Positions 1 through 5,699 of a DNA stretch of 9,437 nt are shown here, in pieces. Positions within the stretch are counted from its first letter, which is position 1. Every line of letters starts with the position of its first letter. The stretch is from Pseudomonadota bacterium (GTDB lineage: Bacteria > Desulfobacterota > DSM-4660 > Desulfatiglandales > B25-G16): assembly GCA_015223015.1 (NCBI GenBank), contig JADFWK010000076.1, forward strand, positions 1-9,437, read 5' to 3'. The translations under genes and the position numbers were made by a program. The notes beneath the pieces are model-generated. The model ran no database searches. It saw only the letters and a program-made list of their open reading frames with translations, and was not told where the DNA came from.

Positions 1-39
1 ATGTCAGTAAGAAAATACGAAATACTGAGTAATGTTTAT

Positions 40-150
40 GGGTTACGGTTACGATGCCCGTTTCGTTTTTCGGTAACGTCATTCGTCCTTTTATTTCCAC
101 GCTACCTTAACCGTTACCGATACGGGCTTCATTACCCTGACCGTTACCTT
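40..150. repeat. Degenerate GTTACC/GGTTAC word cluster
   Basis: The words GGTTACGGTTACG (about 41-53), CGGTAACG, AACCGTTACCG (about 110-120) and GACCGTTACC (about 139-148) recur in both orientations within about 110 bp. The word ACCGTTACCG appears again at about 3442-3451, in the gap between the sigma-54 activator and the hybrid kinase. This is a short-period, partly inverted non-coding repeat. I cannot assign it to a named family. Confidence 0.5.
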
Positions 151-166
151 AATAAACCAGCAAAAA

Positions 167-270
167 CCCTGGCCCAGACCTGGCATGCAACGCTTCAATT
201 TTATAGCTCCCATTCACTTAGTGTTAAATGGACAATAGCCTGTTATGATCACACCGCGCCAGGGCGGGCT
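167..270. repeat. Palindrome-edged repeat, copy 1 (104 bp)
   Basis: The left edge is the 18-mer CCCTGGCCCAGACCTGGC (167-184). The right edge is CGCGCCAGGGCGGGCT (255-270). CCCTGGC (167-173) and GCCAGGG (258-264) form an inverted repeat. Both edges recur at 5538-5602: the left 18-mer is identical and the right edge matches 15 of 16. The interior differs in sequence and length. This is what a small non-autonomous or REP-like repeat with conserved ends and a variable core would look like. It encodes nothing visible. Confidence 0.6.
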
Positions 271-278
271 TGACATTA

Positions 279-300
279 ATCCGCCCGAAGTCTGGCGGAT
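279..300. repeat. Small perfect hairpin ATCCGCC/GGCGGAT
   Basis: A 7-bp perfect inverted repeat, ATCCGCC (279-285) and GGCGGAT (294-300), is separated by the 8-nt loop CGAAGTCT. No T-run follows on either strand, so it does not look like an intrinsic terminator. It lies 9 bp beyond repeat copy 1 and is similarly GC-rich, so it probably belongs to the same class of palindromic repeats. Confidence 0.5.
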
Positions 301-340
301 AAATTTTAAGATCTTAGCTTATATAGACACCTAGAGGGGG

Positions 341-356
341 TGGCTTGATGCCTGCT
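341..356 (+). promoter_or_regulatory. Weak sigma-54-like -24/-12 candidate
   Basis: TGGCTTGATGCCTGCT carries the invariant GG (342-343) and GC (354-355) of a -24/-12 promoter with exactly 10 bp between them. It departs from the TGGCAC-N5-TTGC consensus at three positions. It would leave a leader of about 230 nt before the receiver gene at 599. This could easily be chance. It is listed only because a sigma-54 activator is encoded in the window. Confidence 0.2.
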
Positions 357-390
357 CTGAAAGGGTAGAAATATTTGCATAAAGTGACTT

Positions 391-450
391 CAAAATGCCA
401 AATTTCAAAGCTCAAATACCAAATGAAACCCAAATTTCAAATATTCAAAA
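391..450. repeat. A-rich CCAAATTTCAAA direct repeat tract
   Basis: CCAAATTTCAAA occurs exactly at 398-409 and again at 430-441, with related words (CTCAAATACCAAATGAAA) between them. The tract is strongly A-rich and has no coding potential. Similar CAAATTTC-rich stretches are common intergenic repeats in several anaerobic bacterial groups; that comparison is from memory, not from a search. Confidence 0.5.
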
Positions 451-540
451 ACGCACTGCAATGTTTTGAACAACATTTTGTCCCGATTTTATCAGGATTT
501 GGGCTTTACTCACATAGCAACTGGAGAAATATCACGCGAG

Positions 541-571
541 ATAAAACATAGGCGCATAGCTTCAGTTTTAT
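541..571. promoter_or_regulatory. Inverted repeat ATAAAAC/GTTTTAT in the leader of the receiver gene
   Basis: ATAAAAC (541-547) and GTTTTAT (565-571) form a perfect 7-bp inverted repeat around a 17-nt centre, ending 16 bp before the Shine-Dalgarno of the receiver gene. It could be a DNA operator or an RNA hairpin in the leader. AT-rich repeats of this length also arise by chance, so confidence is low. Confidence 0.25.
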
Positions 572-586
572 GTGTAAGGAAATACT

Positions 587-592
587 AAGGAG
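587..592 (+). promoter_or_regulatory. Ribosome-binding site of the receiver gene
   Basis: AAGGAG stands 6 nt (CGAGTA) before the ATG at 599. The same AAGGAGCGAG block precedes the ATG of iorB on the other strand. This near-consensus site fixes the start of the receiver gene. Confidence 0.8.
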
Positions 593-598
593 CGAGTA

Positions 599-967
599 AT
601 GAAAAAGACGGCCAAGACACTATTTATAATTGAAGACGATAATCAGGTTCTCTCTATGATGAAAAACTATTTTGAATACCTCGGGTATAAGATACTCACT
701 GCCTCAAACGGAATGGAAGGATTGAAAATGGTTACATCCAAAAGCTATGACCTGGTGATTACCGATATCGTTATGCCCTATGTGAGTGGCGTGGGAATAC
801 TGGCGGTCATTAAAGAGAAAACGCCCACGATACCGGTTATAGCCATCACTGCGTACGGGAAAAATCCTGAAAGACTGGCTGCTGAAAAACACGCAAATGT
901 GGTATTACGAAAACCCTTTGAGATGGAGAAACTGAAGGATCATGTGGCAAAATTACTGGGAAGCTAA
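599..967 (+). CDS. Stand-alone response regulator receiver (CheY-like) protein
   Basis: A 122-residue protein consisting of a single REC domain, the phosphoacceptor module of two-component systems, acting in the cytoplasm. Visible landmarks are the acidic pocket E12-D13-D14, the phosphoacceptor D56 in the VITDIVMP stretch, the switch threonine T84 in IAITAYG, and the conserved lysine K105 in RKPF. No output domain follows, so it probably acts by protein-protein contact or as a phosphate shuttle or sink. The start is set by AAGGAG 6 nt upstream. It is convergent with the hybrid kinase gene and their stop codons overlap, so the kinase is the obvious candidate partner, although that kinase already has its own receiver. 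Family assignment is firm; partner and output are inferred. Confidence 0.93.
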   Translation: MKKTAKTLFIIEDDNQVLSMMKNYFEYLGYKILTASNGMEGLKMVTSKSYDLVITDIVMPYVSGVGILAVIKEKTPTIPVIAITAYGKNPERLAAEKHANVVLRKPFEMEKLKDHVAKLLGS

Positions 968-3402
968 TGCAGAGCCTTTACTACAACCTCACTCAATTTC
1001 CTTAAATCAAACGGCTTGACAATAAAATCCTTAATGACATTCTTCAAGCCTGTTTCGATTTCGTTCGTCGCTCCCTCCTGATATCCAGAGATGAGTATTA
1101 TTCGAGCAGTCGGGTCAATCCCGACAATTTTTTTGGCACACGCGCCCCCATCCATGTTGGCCATCTTCCAGTCCATCAACACGACGTCAGGCCTGTGCTT
1201 TTTGTAGTGTTCAATCGCCAGATTACCGCTACTTACTGAGTCTGCTTCATACCCGATTGCCTTGACCATATTTCCGAGGCCTTCTAAAACATCCGGTTCA
1301 TCGTCGACAACCAAAACCGTCTCGCCCATACCCCGTCTTATCTTCAACGGAGATTTTGATTCAATGCGATCAAATTTTTCAGCCACAGGAAAAGAAATGG
1401 CAAATTGCGTTCCCTTGCCGAGTTGTGAGAATACCGATATGGAACCATTGTGTTCTTCTATGATACCGTGAGTTATTGACAGACCTAAACCAGTTCCCTG
1501 GCCTACGTCTTTGGTAGTGTAAAATGGGTCAAATATGTTTTTCACGGTCTCTTCATCCATACCAAGGCCCGTATCGGAGATGGTAACCACCACTTCATCC
1601 CTCTGTTTCTTTGCTTCTATGGTGAGCTCACCGCCATCGGGCATTGAATCCCGCGCGTTATTACACAGATTAATGAAGACTTGATTGAGACTGAGATGAT
1701 CGCCTTTAATGGGTAATGGGCCCTCTACCTTTCTGGTGATCTTTATCTTCTGATCAAAGGTGTTGCTGATTATCTTGTTTGTTTCGGTAATAACGTCCTC
1801 TAAATCCAAGGGGAGCATCCCTCGGTCAATATCCTGCCTCGAGAACTTCAACAGGCTGTCAATAAAATCAGAACCCTTTTTCACCGATTCGTTCACAACC
1901 TTGGTAACCTTTTGTACCTGCTCATCTTGACTATAGGCCATCTGGAGAAATTGCGTGTTGCCCATAACAGCCTGCAAGATATTTCTAAAATTATGGGCCA
2001 CACCCCCCGCCATCCTGCCCAAGGATTCCATCTTCTGGGCATGAGAAAGCTGTCTTTCAAGCCGCTTCTGATTCTCAATTGACTCTTTTTGGGCGGTGAT
2101 ATCCTCGTAGATAAATACAATCTCCCCACTGGGCAGCTTATACACGTAACTCGTCCTCCACGAGGTAACCCCATTATTTTTGTAGAGCATTGGGGAATGA
2201 TATTCAGGCTCTCCGCTATCCCAGACCCTTTTGAATATGTCGAGGAAACCATACTCTCTAAAACCTGGAAACACCGTGCGGATACTCCTACCGATAACAT
2301 CCTCTTTCTTTATATTATCTATCTGTTCGGCGGCCTTATTGAAATCTCTGAAAATGAAATCCGCACCCTCCGGGAGGGCTTCGAAAATAGCGACCCCATT
2401 GCTCATGTTTTCAAACACCGCCCTGAACCTGAATTCACTCGCCTTTAGGCTTTCCTGGGTCTTTGCCAATTGCTTTGTTCTTTGTTCAACTAATTGTTCC
2501 AAATTTGAGTAAAGTCGAGCATTCTCAAGAGCAATTGCCGCAGTATTACTTAAGCCCGTTAGCAACTGGAGGTCATCCTTTCGAAATCCCTCAGGCAAGC
2601 CAATAGAGTCCACATAAATCACCCCACCAACCTCCCCTCTATGAATGAGGGGCACACACATAACCGACATTATGTTCATCTGTTCCATGCTTTTGGACAG
2701 GCTCGATTTGTCCACACGGGTGGTATCGGACATCATGATCGGCGTAGCTTCCTTTACGGCTCTATTCACAATCGTCCTGCTGTAGTTGATCTTGGAAAAG
2801 AGGCCCTCTCTATCCTCCATTCTCGTCTTTGAGGCTACTTCTTGCAAGGTACCCTTGTCCGTGTCTAACAGTAGGACGGCTCCCCGATCGATTCTCTCAA
2901 GAAGGACAAAGATCTGATCTATCACCTCGCCCAGGAGGTCATCGATATTGAGCGACTGAGAAAAGATATTTGAAACCCTGAGCAGTAACTCCAGACTTCG
3001 CGTATAGTTCCTGGAGCTCTGCATTGCAGTTGACAACTGGCTTGTCTTATCGGTGTGTTTTACTGTCCCAAACGTGACGTACTGTTGGGCCACCTTCTCT
3101 TGGGCCGATCTCTTGCGGAATGATAAAACCGTGTTACCCACACGTATAGTAGTGTCTTTCTGTATCTCAACTTCCCGCCCCTGCGCTATCTTCTTTCCGT
3201 CAACAAAAACGCCGTGACGACTGCCGAGATCGACTATGAAAATATTACCGTTCTTCTTGAGGAATTTGGCATGATGTCGTGAGACTCCGATATCTGTGAT
3301 ACAGATATCATTATCTGCGGATCTCCCAACGTTGGTAATGCCATCGGTAAGGTTAAAGGATGCACCCGTAATAGGACCGTCAATGACATGGATTTTTTTC
3401 AA
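964..3402 (-). CDS. Hybrid sensor histidine kinase: FHA-GAF-PAS-HisKA-HATPase-REC
   Basis: A soluble 812-residue hybrid kinase with no membrane segment or signal peptide visible. Domains in order: FHA at about 20-95 (GRSADNDICI, SRHHAKF and DLGSRHGVFV, the phosphothreonine-binding loops); GAF at about 150-295; a coiled stretch at about 296-322; PAS at about 323-440; HisKA with the predicted phospho-histidine H470 in GGVAHNFRNIL; HATPase with N box NLCNNARDS (578-586), G1 DTGLGM (610-615) and G2 GQGTGLGLS (634-642); and a C-terminal REC at about 694-810 with phosphoacceptor D744 and lysine K796. The start must be the TTG at 3402: an in-frame TAA lies at 3420-3418, and the strong G-rich ribosome site sits between the two. 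It lies 189 bp downstream of the sigma-54 activator on the same strand. Input is probably a cytoplasmic ligand or redox cue (GAF/PAS) plus a Ser/Thr-phosphorylated partner (FHA); neither is identified. Confidence 0.95.
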   Translation of the reverse strand: MKKIHVIDGPITGASFNLTDGITNVGRSADNDICITDIGVSRHHAKFLKKNGNIFIVDLGSRHGVFVDGKKIAQGREVEIQKDTTIRVGNTVLSFRKRSAQEKVAQQYVTFGTVKHTDKTSQLSTAMQSSRNYTRSLELLLRVSNIFSQSLNIDDLLGEVIDQIFVLLERIDRGAVLLLDTDKGTLQEVASKTRMEDREGLFSKINYSRTIVNRAVKEATPIMMSDTTRVDKSSLSKSMEQMNIMSVMCVPLIHRGEVGGVIYVDSIGLPEGFRKDDLQLLTGLSNTAAIALENARLYSNLEQLVEQRTKQLAKTQESLKASEFRFRAVFENMSNGVAIFEALPEGADFIFRDFNKAAEQIDNIKKEDVIGRSIRTVFPGFREYGFLDIFKRVWDSGEPEYHSPMLYKNNGVTSWRTSYVYKLPSGEIVFIYEDITAQKESIENQKRLERQLSHAQKMESLGRMAGGVAHNFRNILQAVMGNTQFLQMAYSQDEQVQKVTKVVNESVKKGSDFIDSLLKFSRQDIDRGMLPLDLEDVITETNKIISNTFDQKIKITRKVEGPLPIKGDHLSLNQVFINLCNNARDSMPDGGELTIEAKKQRDEVVVTISDTGLGMDEETVKNIFDPFYTTKDVGQGTGLGLSITHGIIEEHNGSISVFSQLGKGTQFAISFPVAEKFDRIESKSPLKIRRGMGETVLVVDDEPDVLEGLGNMVKAIGYEADSVSSGNLAIEHYKKHRPDVVLMDWKMANMDGGACAKKIVGIDPTARIILISGYQEGATNEIETGLKNVIKDFIVKPFDLRKLSEVVVKALH

Positions 3403-3420
3403 AGCCCCCCTCCCCTTTTA
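3403..3420 (-). promoter_or_regulatory. G-rich ribosome-binding site and upstream stop that fix a TTG start
   Basis: On the minus strand TAAAAGGGGAGGGGGGCT runs directly into TTG at 3402-3400. The TAA (3420-3418) is in frame with the kinase, so translation cannot begin further upstream. GGAGG lies about 6 nt before TTG. The FHA domain begins immediately afterwards, and no ATG or GTG lies nearby in frame, so the TTG start is well supported. Confidence 0.75.
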
Positions 3421-3591
3421 TAGCAACCAACCTCCTGCGGCACCGTTACCGCAAAAAATTGCATGCAAAATGCGAACCGAGCCCCTGCCGCAAGATTGCG
3501 GGCGAGCAATGGAGTGATTCGGGATGTGCGGCACGAACTAGTAGCTATGAAAAGCCCTGTGTTTGAACCAGTTGTAGAAATCGCGTGACGT
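3421..3591. other. Gap between activator and hybrid kinase, with palindromes
   Basis: This gap contains no gene. It holds the palindrome TTGCATGCAA (3459-3468), a second hairpin CCGCAA-GA-TTGCGG (3488-3501), and one copy of the ACCGTTACCG word (about 3442-3451) also found at 110-150. No T-run terminator and no clear promoter for the kinase is visible, so the kinase may be co-transcribed with the activator. The repeats look like part of the same intergenic repeat set as bases 1-500. Confidence 0.4.
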
Positions 3592-4647
3592 TTATCTCAG
3601 GTCAAATTCATCGATTCTGTTGAGAAGCGTTTTATAACTGACCTGCAGCAATTCCGCTGCTTTCTTTCTATTCCACCGGGTCAATTCCAAGGCTTGGTAA
3701 ATAGCTTTTTCTTCGACCTCAGCAACATACTGTCCGGTTATGGTCTTTAGGGGAATGTCTTTTTTGCCCTTGATCATCTGTTTTATCTTTCGCTCATCCC
3801 AGACCCGAGCAAGAACAGTAACCCGAGAACCCAGCTCTTCTTCCTCTACAAAAGCACTTTCCTCAAGCTTCAGTTCACTATACACAATATCTTTCTTTTG
3901 CAACGCTATCATTCCCCTGATGATATTCTCCAATTCTCTCACATTGCCGGGCCAATGATACCTTTGAAGGTGATCTCTGATGCCCTTGTCGATGTGGACA
4001 GGCTTTTTCCCCAGTTCATTGCAATATTTATGCATAAAGTAGTCTGCAAGAAGATCAATATCCTCTTTTCTCTCCCGTAGCAGGGGTACACGAATAGAAA
4101 TAACGTTCAAGCGGTAAAACAGGTCATTCCGAAACGTACCTTGAACAATGTTTTCCTCAAGATTTGAATTCGTGGCAGCAATTATCCGAACATCTACGGG
4201 TGTCTCTTTTATACTGCCAAGTCGTGATATTTTCTCGTCTTCCAATACCTGGAGAATCTTCGCCTGAAGCGGGACACTCAGAGAACCGATTTCATCCAAA
4301 AAAATGGTCCCTTTGTGGGCCCTCTCAAATCTTCCGGCCCTGTTGTAAGTGGCACCGGTAAAGGCTCCTTTAGTGTATCCAAAGAGTTCACTCTCTAACA
4401 GTTCACTGGGCAGAGCTGCACAATTAACATGAACGAAGCTCTCCTCTCCTCGTTTTGATCCAAGGTGAATAGCCTGAGCAACCAATTCCTTTCCGGTACC
4501 GCTCTCTCCCCGAATTAAGACAGTTACCTGTTTGTCACTCACCTTTGCGATATCTTCCCTAATAGAGTTCATCGCGGCACTCTCACCTATCATCACGGGA
4601 TAGGTTCCATCTGCGACAAACCCTCTATGTGATATGATTTCTGTCAT
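3592..4647 (-). CDS. Sigma-54-dependent transcriptional activator (AAA+ and Fis-type HTH), no receiver domain
   Basis: A 351-residue enhancer-binding protein that would open sigma-54 RNA polymerase complexes by ATP hydrolysis. Seen in order: a 17-residue N-terminal tail; the AAA+ core at about 18-250 with Walker A GESGTGKE (47-54), the sigma-54 contact loop GAFTGA (94-99), Walker B TIFLDEIG (114-121), the arginine-rich FRNDLFYRL (172-180) and sensor II WPGNVREL (232-239); a charged linker at about 251-305; and a C-terminal Fis-like helix-turn-helix (about 312-350, core WNRKKAAELL). All sigma-54 motifs are intact. No REC, GAF or PAS domain precedes the core, and an in-frame TAA lies 8 codons upstream of the ATG, so the short N-terminus is real in this sequence. 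Control therefore has to come from a partner, from expression level, or from binding another protein. It has its own predicted sigma-70 promoter. No good Shine-Dalgarno is visible before the ATG. Confidence 0.93.
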   Translation of the reverse strand: MTEIISHRGFVADGTYPVMIGESAAMNSIREDIAKVSDKQVTVLIRGESGTGKELVAQAIHLGSKRGEESFVHVNCAALPSELLESELFGYTKGAFTGATYNRAGRFERAHKGTIFLDEIGSLSVPLQAKILQVLEDEKISRLGSIKETPVDVRIIAATNSNLEENIVQGTFRNDLFYRLNVISIRVPLLRERKEDIDLLADYFMHKYCNELGKKPVHIDKGIRDHLQRYHWPGNVRELENIIRGMIALQKKDIVYSELKLEESAFVEEEELGSRVTVLARVWDERKIKQMIKGKKDIPLKTITGQYVAEVEEKAIYQALELTRWNRKKAAELLQVSYKTLLNRIDEFDLR

Positions 4648-4730
4648 GACGAGAGAAAATTTTTCTGGTTAAAACCGTCGCGCCAAGATAGATCGGCTGC
4701 TCATTCCTCGGCCAGGTTGGATAGAAAATC

Positions 4731-4758
4731 TATATACTATTCATGACGTCTCTGTCAA
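4731..4758 (-). promoter_or_regulatory. Predicted sigma-70 promoter of the sigma-54 activator gene
   Basis: On the minus strand a perfect -35 TTGACA (4758-4753) is followed after 16 bp by TATATA (4736-4731); a register two bases on, TATAGA, has 18-bp spacing. The predicted leader to the ATG at 4647 is about 75-80 nt. It lies after the iorB stop, so the regulatory genes can be transcribed separately from the ior genes. Confidence 0.5.
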
Positions 4759-4774
4759 TCCTCAGATGAGGATT
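4757..4774. promoter_or_regulatory. Perfect 8-bp inverted repeat touching the -35 box (operator candidate)
   Basis: AATCCTCA-GA-TGAGGATT is an 18-bp dyad, perfect in both 8-bp arms. It overlaps the first two bases of the predicted TTGACA for the activator gene. No T-run follows on either strand, so it is a poor terminator for iorB. Position and symmetry fit a binding site for a dimeric regulator, possibly the Fis-type activator itself; that identity is a guess. Confidence 0.4.
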
Positions 4775-4827
4775 TGGGGGATCAAGAAGTAGCGATTTGC
4801 AGTGGCAGGCAGCACACACAAGGGCAC

Positions 4828-5451
4828 TCAGCTTTTGATTCCAGACTTGGAGGGATCAAGAGGAGAGTGGGCGGCAGCGATTCCAAAATCAAAGGCCTTC
4901 AGGTTTGAATCCAAAAATGCCTGTTTTGTTGTCTTGCTAATGGTATCTTTGAGCACATCTCCATCCAGAGGAATACTCTTACTACCAATCAGTGCCCCAA
5001 CCATAACCATATTTAAGGAGAGAGGGTTTCCAGCCTTTGCTGCCAGCTCATCACCATCCAGGGCTATAAGAGAGGACACCGCATTTCGAATGGTTTCCAG
5101 AGCCTTATCAACATCAGGATAAACTCCCTGGCCTATTGCCACGGTAAAGGGAGGAAGAGGGTGGACGTTCACGATAATGACCGTATCCTGGTTGCATTTA
5201 TTAAGTGCCCTCAAGGTCTCTAGGGGCTCAAAACCCACCAGAATATCTGCCTCACCCTCAGATACTATCGGGCTTGTTGCATCTCCCATAACAAGGGCTG
5301 ACTCAACAATGCCACCCCTCTGGGCCATGCCGTGAATCTCACTTACAACCGCAGGGATCCCAGCTGCTAAACACGCCTCGCCAAGCAGCCGTGTTGCGAG
5401 AAGATTTCCCTGACCTCCAACGCCGACAAAGACTATCCGTTTGGTTTCCAT
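4828..5451 (-). CDS. iorB: Indolepyruvate:ferredoxin oxidoreductase, beta subunit
   Basis: A 207-residue cytoplasmic protein of the POR gamma-type domain family, the small partner of IorA. Together they oxidatively decarboxylate indolepyruvate and related aryl-pyruvates with CoA, producing aryl-acetyl-CoA, CO2 and reduced ferredoxin. Seen: the N-terminal glycine-rich loop GVGGQG (10-15), the family signature HGMAQRGG (40-47), and the gamma-domain stretch around VSEGEADILVGFEPLE (63-78). The length is normal for IorB. The start is the ATG at 5451 because AAGGAG stands 6 nt upstream; an in-frame TTG at 5469 lies before that site and would put it inside the coding sequence. iorB is usually adjacent to iorA. 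Here they are about 630 bp apart, with a repeat-laden GxxExxY gene between them, so expression from its own promoter is likely. Confidence 0.92.
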   Translation of the reverse strand: METKRIVFVGVGGQGNLLATRLLGEACLAAGIPAVVSEIHGMAQRGGIVESALVMGDATSPIVSEGEADILVGFEPLETLRALNKCNQDTVIIVNVHPLPPFTVAIGQGVYPDVDKALETIRNAVSSLIALDGDELAAKAGNPLSLNMVMVGALIGSKSIPLDGDVLKDTISKTTKQAFLDSNLKAFDFGIAAAHSPLDPSKSGIKS

Positions 5452-5457
5452 AGCTCG

Positions 5458-5463
5458 CTCCTT
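5458..5463 (-). promoter_or_regulatory. Ribosome-binding site deciding the iorB start
   Basis: AAGGAG followed by CGAGCT and then ATG at 5451. It supports the ATG over the in-frame TTG 18 nt upstream. Confidence 0.8.
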
Positions 5464-5464
5464 T

Positions 5465-5505
5465 GACAATTGACCATTTTCGATTGAATATTGACAATTA
5501 CTTTT
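5465..5505. repeat. TTGACAATT word repeat upstream of iorB
   Basis: The words TTGACAATTGACCATTTT and ATTGAATATTGACAATTAC repeat a TTGACAATT motif about 25-30 bp apart, next to a T-run. This looks like a degraded intergenic repeat. It contains TTGACA-like words but no convincing -10 partner in the iorB direction. Confidence 0.35.
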
Positions 5506-5512
5506 TTTAATC

Positions 5513-5527
5513 GCAACTACTCAGCCA
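5513..5527 (-). promoter_or_regulatory. Sigma-54-like -24/-12 promoter candidate for iorB
   Basis: On the minus strand TGGCTGAGTAGTTGC has TGGC (5527-5524) and TTGC (5516-5513) with GG and GC exactly 10 bp apart, as in TGGCAC-N5-TTGC promoters. Only the A and C of the -24 element are missing. Predicted transcription would begin near 5501, about 50 nt before the iorB ATG. The -24 half lies inside the inverted-repeat end of the GxxExxY cassette (5522-5532), so it may be fortuitous or brought in by that element. Confidence 0.35.
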
Positions 5528-5537
5528 CAGATCTACG

Positions 5538-5602
5538 CCCTGGCCCAGACCTGGCTTTCGGGAACCTGAGAATTCTCTGAAGCTATCGCGCCAGGGCAGG
5601 CT
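5538..5602. repeat. Palindrome-edged repeat, copy 2 (65 bp)
   Basis: The left edge, the 18-mer CCCTGGCCCAGACCTGGC (5538-5555), is identical to 167-184. The right edge, CGCGCCAGGGCAGGCT (5587-5602), matches 255-270 at 15 of 16 bases. GCCCTGGC (5537-5544) and GCCAGGGC (5590-5597) form an 8-bp inverted repeat, and GAGAATTCTC (5568-5577) is an internal palindrome. It sits at the 3' end of the GxxExxY gene inside the cassette, so it probably arrived after the cassette. Confidence 0.6.
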
Positions 5603-5699
5603 GATTATCGCTGATTTTTTTCCTTTTATTATCAAATACAAATCTTTTGAATTCTGGTTTTCTGCCGAAATTCAATAATAAGCCAACCTCAATATTTGT
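5583..5699 (-). pseudogene. Displaced C-terminal part of the GxxExxY gene
   Basis: Downstream of the 37-bp insertion, one frame reads TNIEVGLLLNFG, then KPEFKRF, then FDNKRKK, and stops at TAG (5585-5583). This is the expected C-terminal strand pattern of the GxxExxY family. It joins exactly onto the LKA at residues 100-102 of the upstream ORF if the 37 bp are removed. The final residues before the stop read into repeat copy 2, so the original stop may have been lost too. It is not translated in the present frame. Confidence 0.7.

Larger units (their letters stand above)
1..598. other. Gene-poor intergenic region made of short repeats
   Basis: About 600 bp without a convincing gene. An open frame at 1-273 has no recognisable domain, a composition rich in R, Y and F, no ribosome-binding site visible inside the window, and it runs through repeat sequence, so I do not call it. 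From left to right the region holds degenerate GTTACC/GGTTAC words (about 40-150), an 18-bp edge repeat with an inverted partner (167-270), a small ATCCGCC/GGCGGAT hairpin (279-300), an A-rich CAAATTT-type repeat (about 391-450), an imperfect TCCCGA/TCAGGA hairpin (481-497), and the leader of the receiver gene. This looks like accumulated non-coding repeats rather than a decayed gene, because no frame gives a recognisable protein fragment. Confidence 0.6.

Noticed and set aside
1..273. Open frame of 90 codons at the left edge on the plus strand
   Set aside because: It runs through the GTTACC words and the first palindrome-edged repeat, shows no recognisable domain, and has an R/Y/F-rich composition typical of chance frames.
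391..450. The CCAAATTTCAAA repeats as a CRISPR array
   Set aside because: There are only two 12-bp units with a related, not unique, A-rich spacer, no further units, and no cas gene in the window.
1893..2300. A 135-codon minus-strand frame inside the hybrid kinase
   Set aside because: It is an overlapping frame of the PAS/HisKA region. The kinase frame shows the conserved motifs and this one shows none.
3592..4647. The sigma-54 activator as a truncated NtrC-type response regulator
   Set aside because: No receiver remnant is seen in the 180 bp upstream, an in-frame stop lies 8 codons before the ATG, and a good promoter is in place, so a naturally receiver-less form is more likely than recent truncation.
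4757..4774. The AATCCTCA/TGAGGATT dyad as the iorB terminator
   Set aside because: No T-run follows on the minus strand and the two-base centre is too tight for a typical RNA loop; its overlap with a -35 box fits an operator better.
5452..5469. TTG at 5469 as the start of iorB
   Set aside because: AAGGAG lies between this TTG and the ATG at 5451 with ideal 6-nt spacing to the ATG, and the conserved protein begins at METKRIVFVG.
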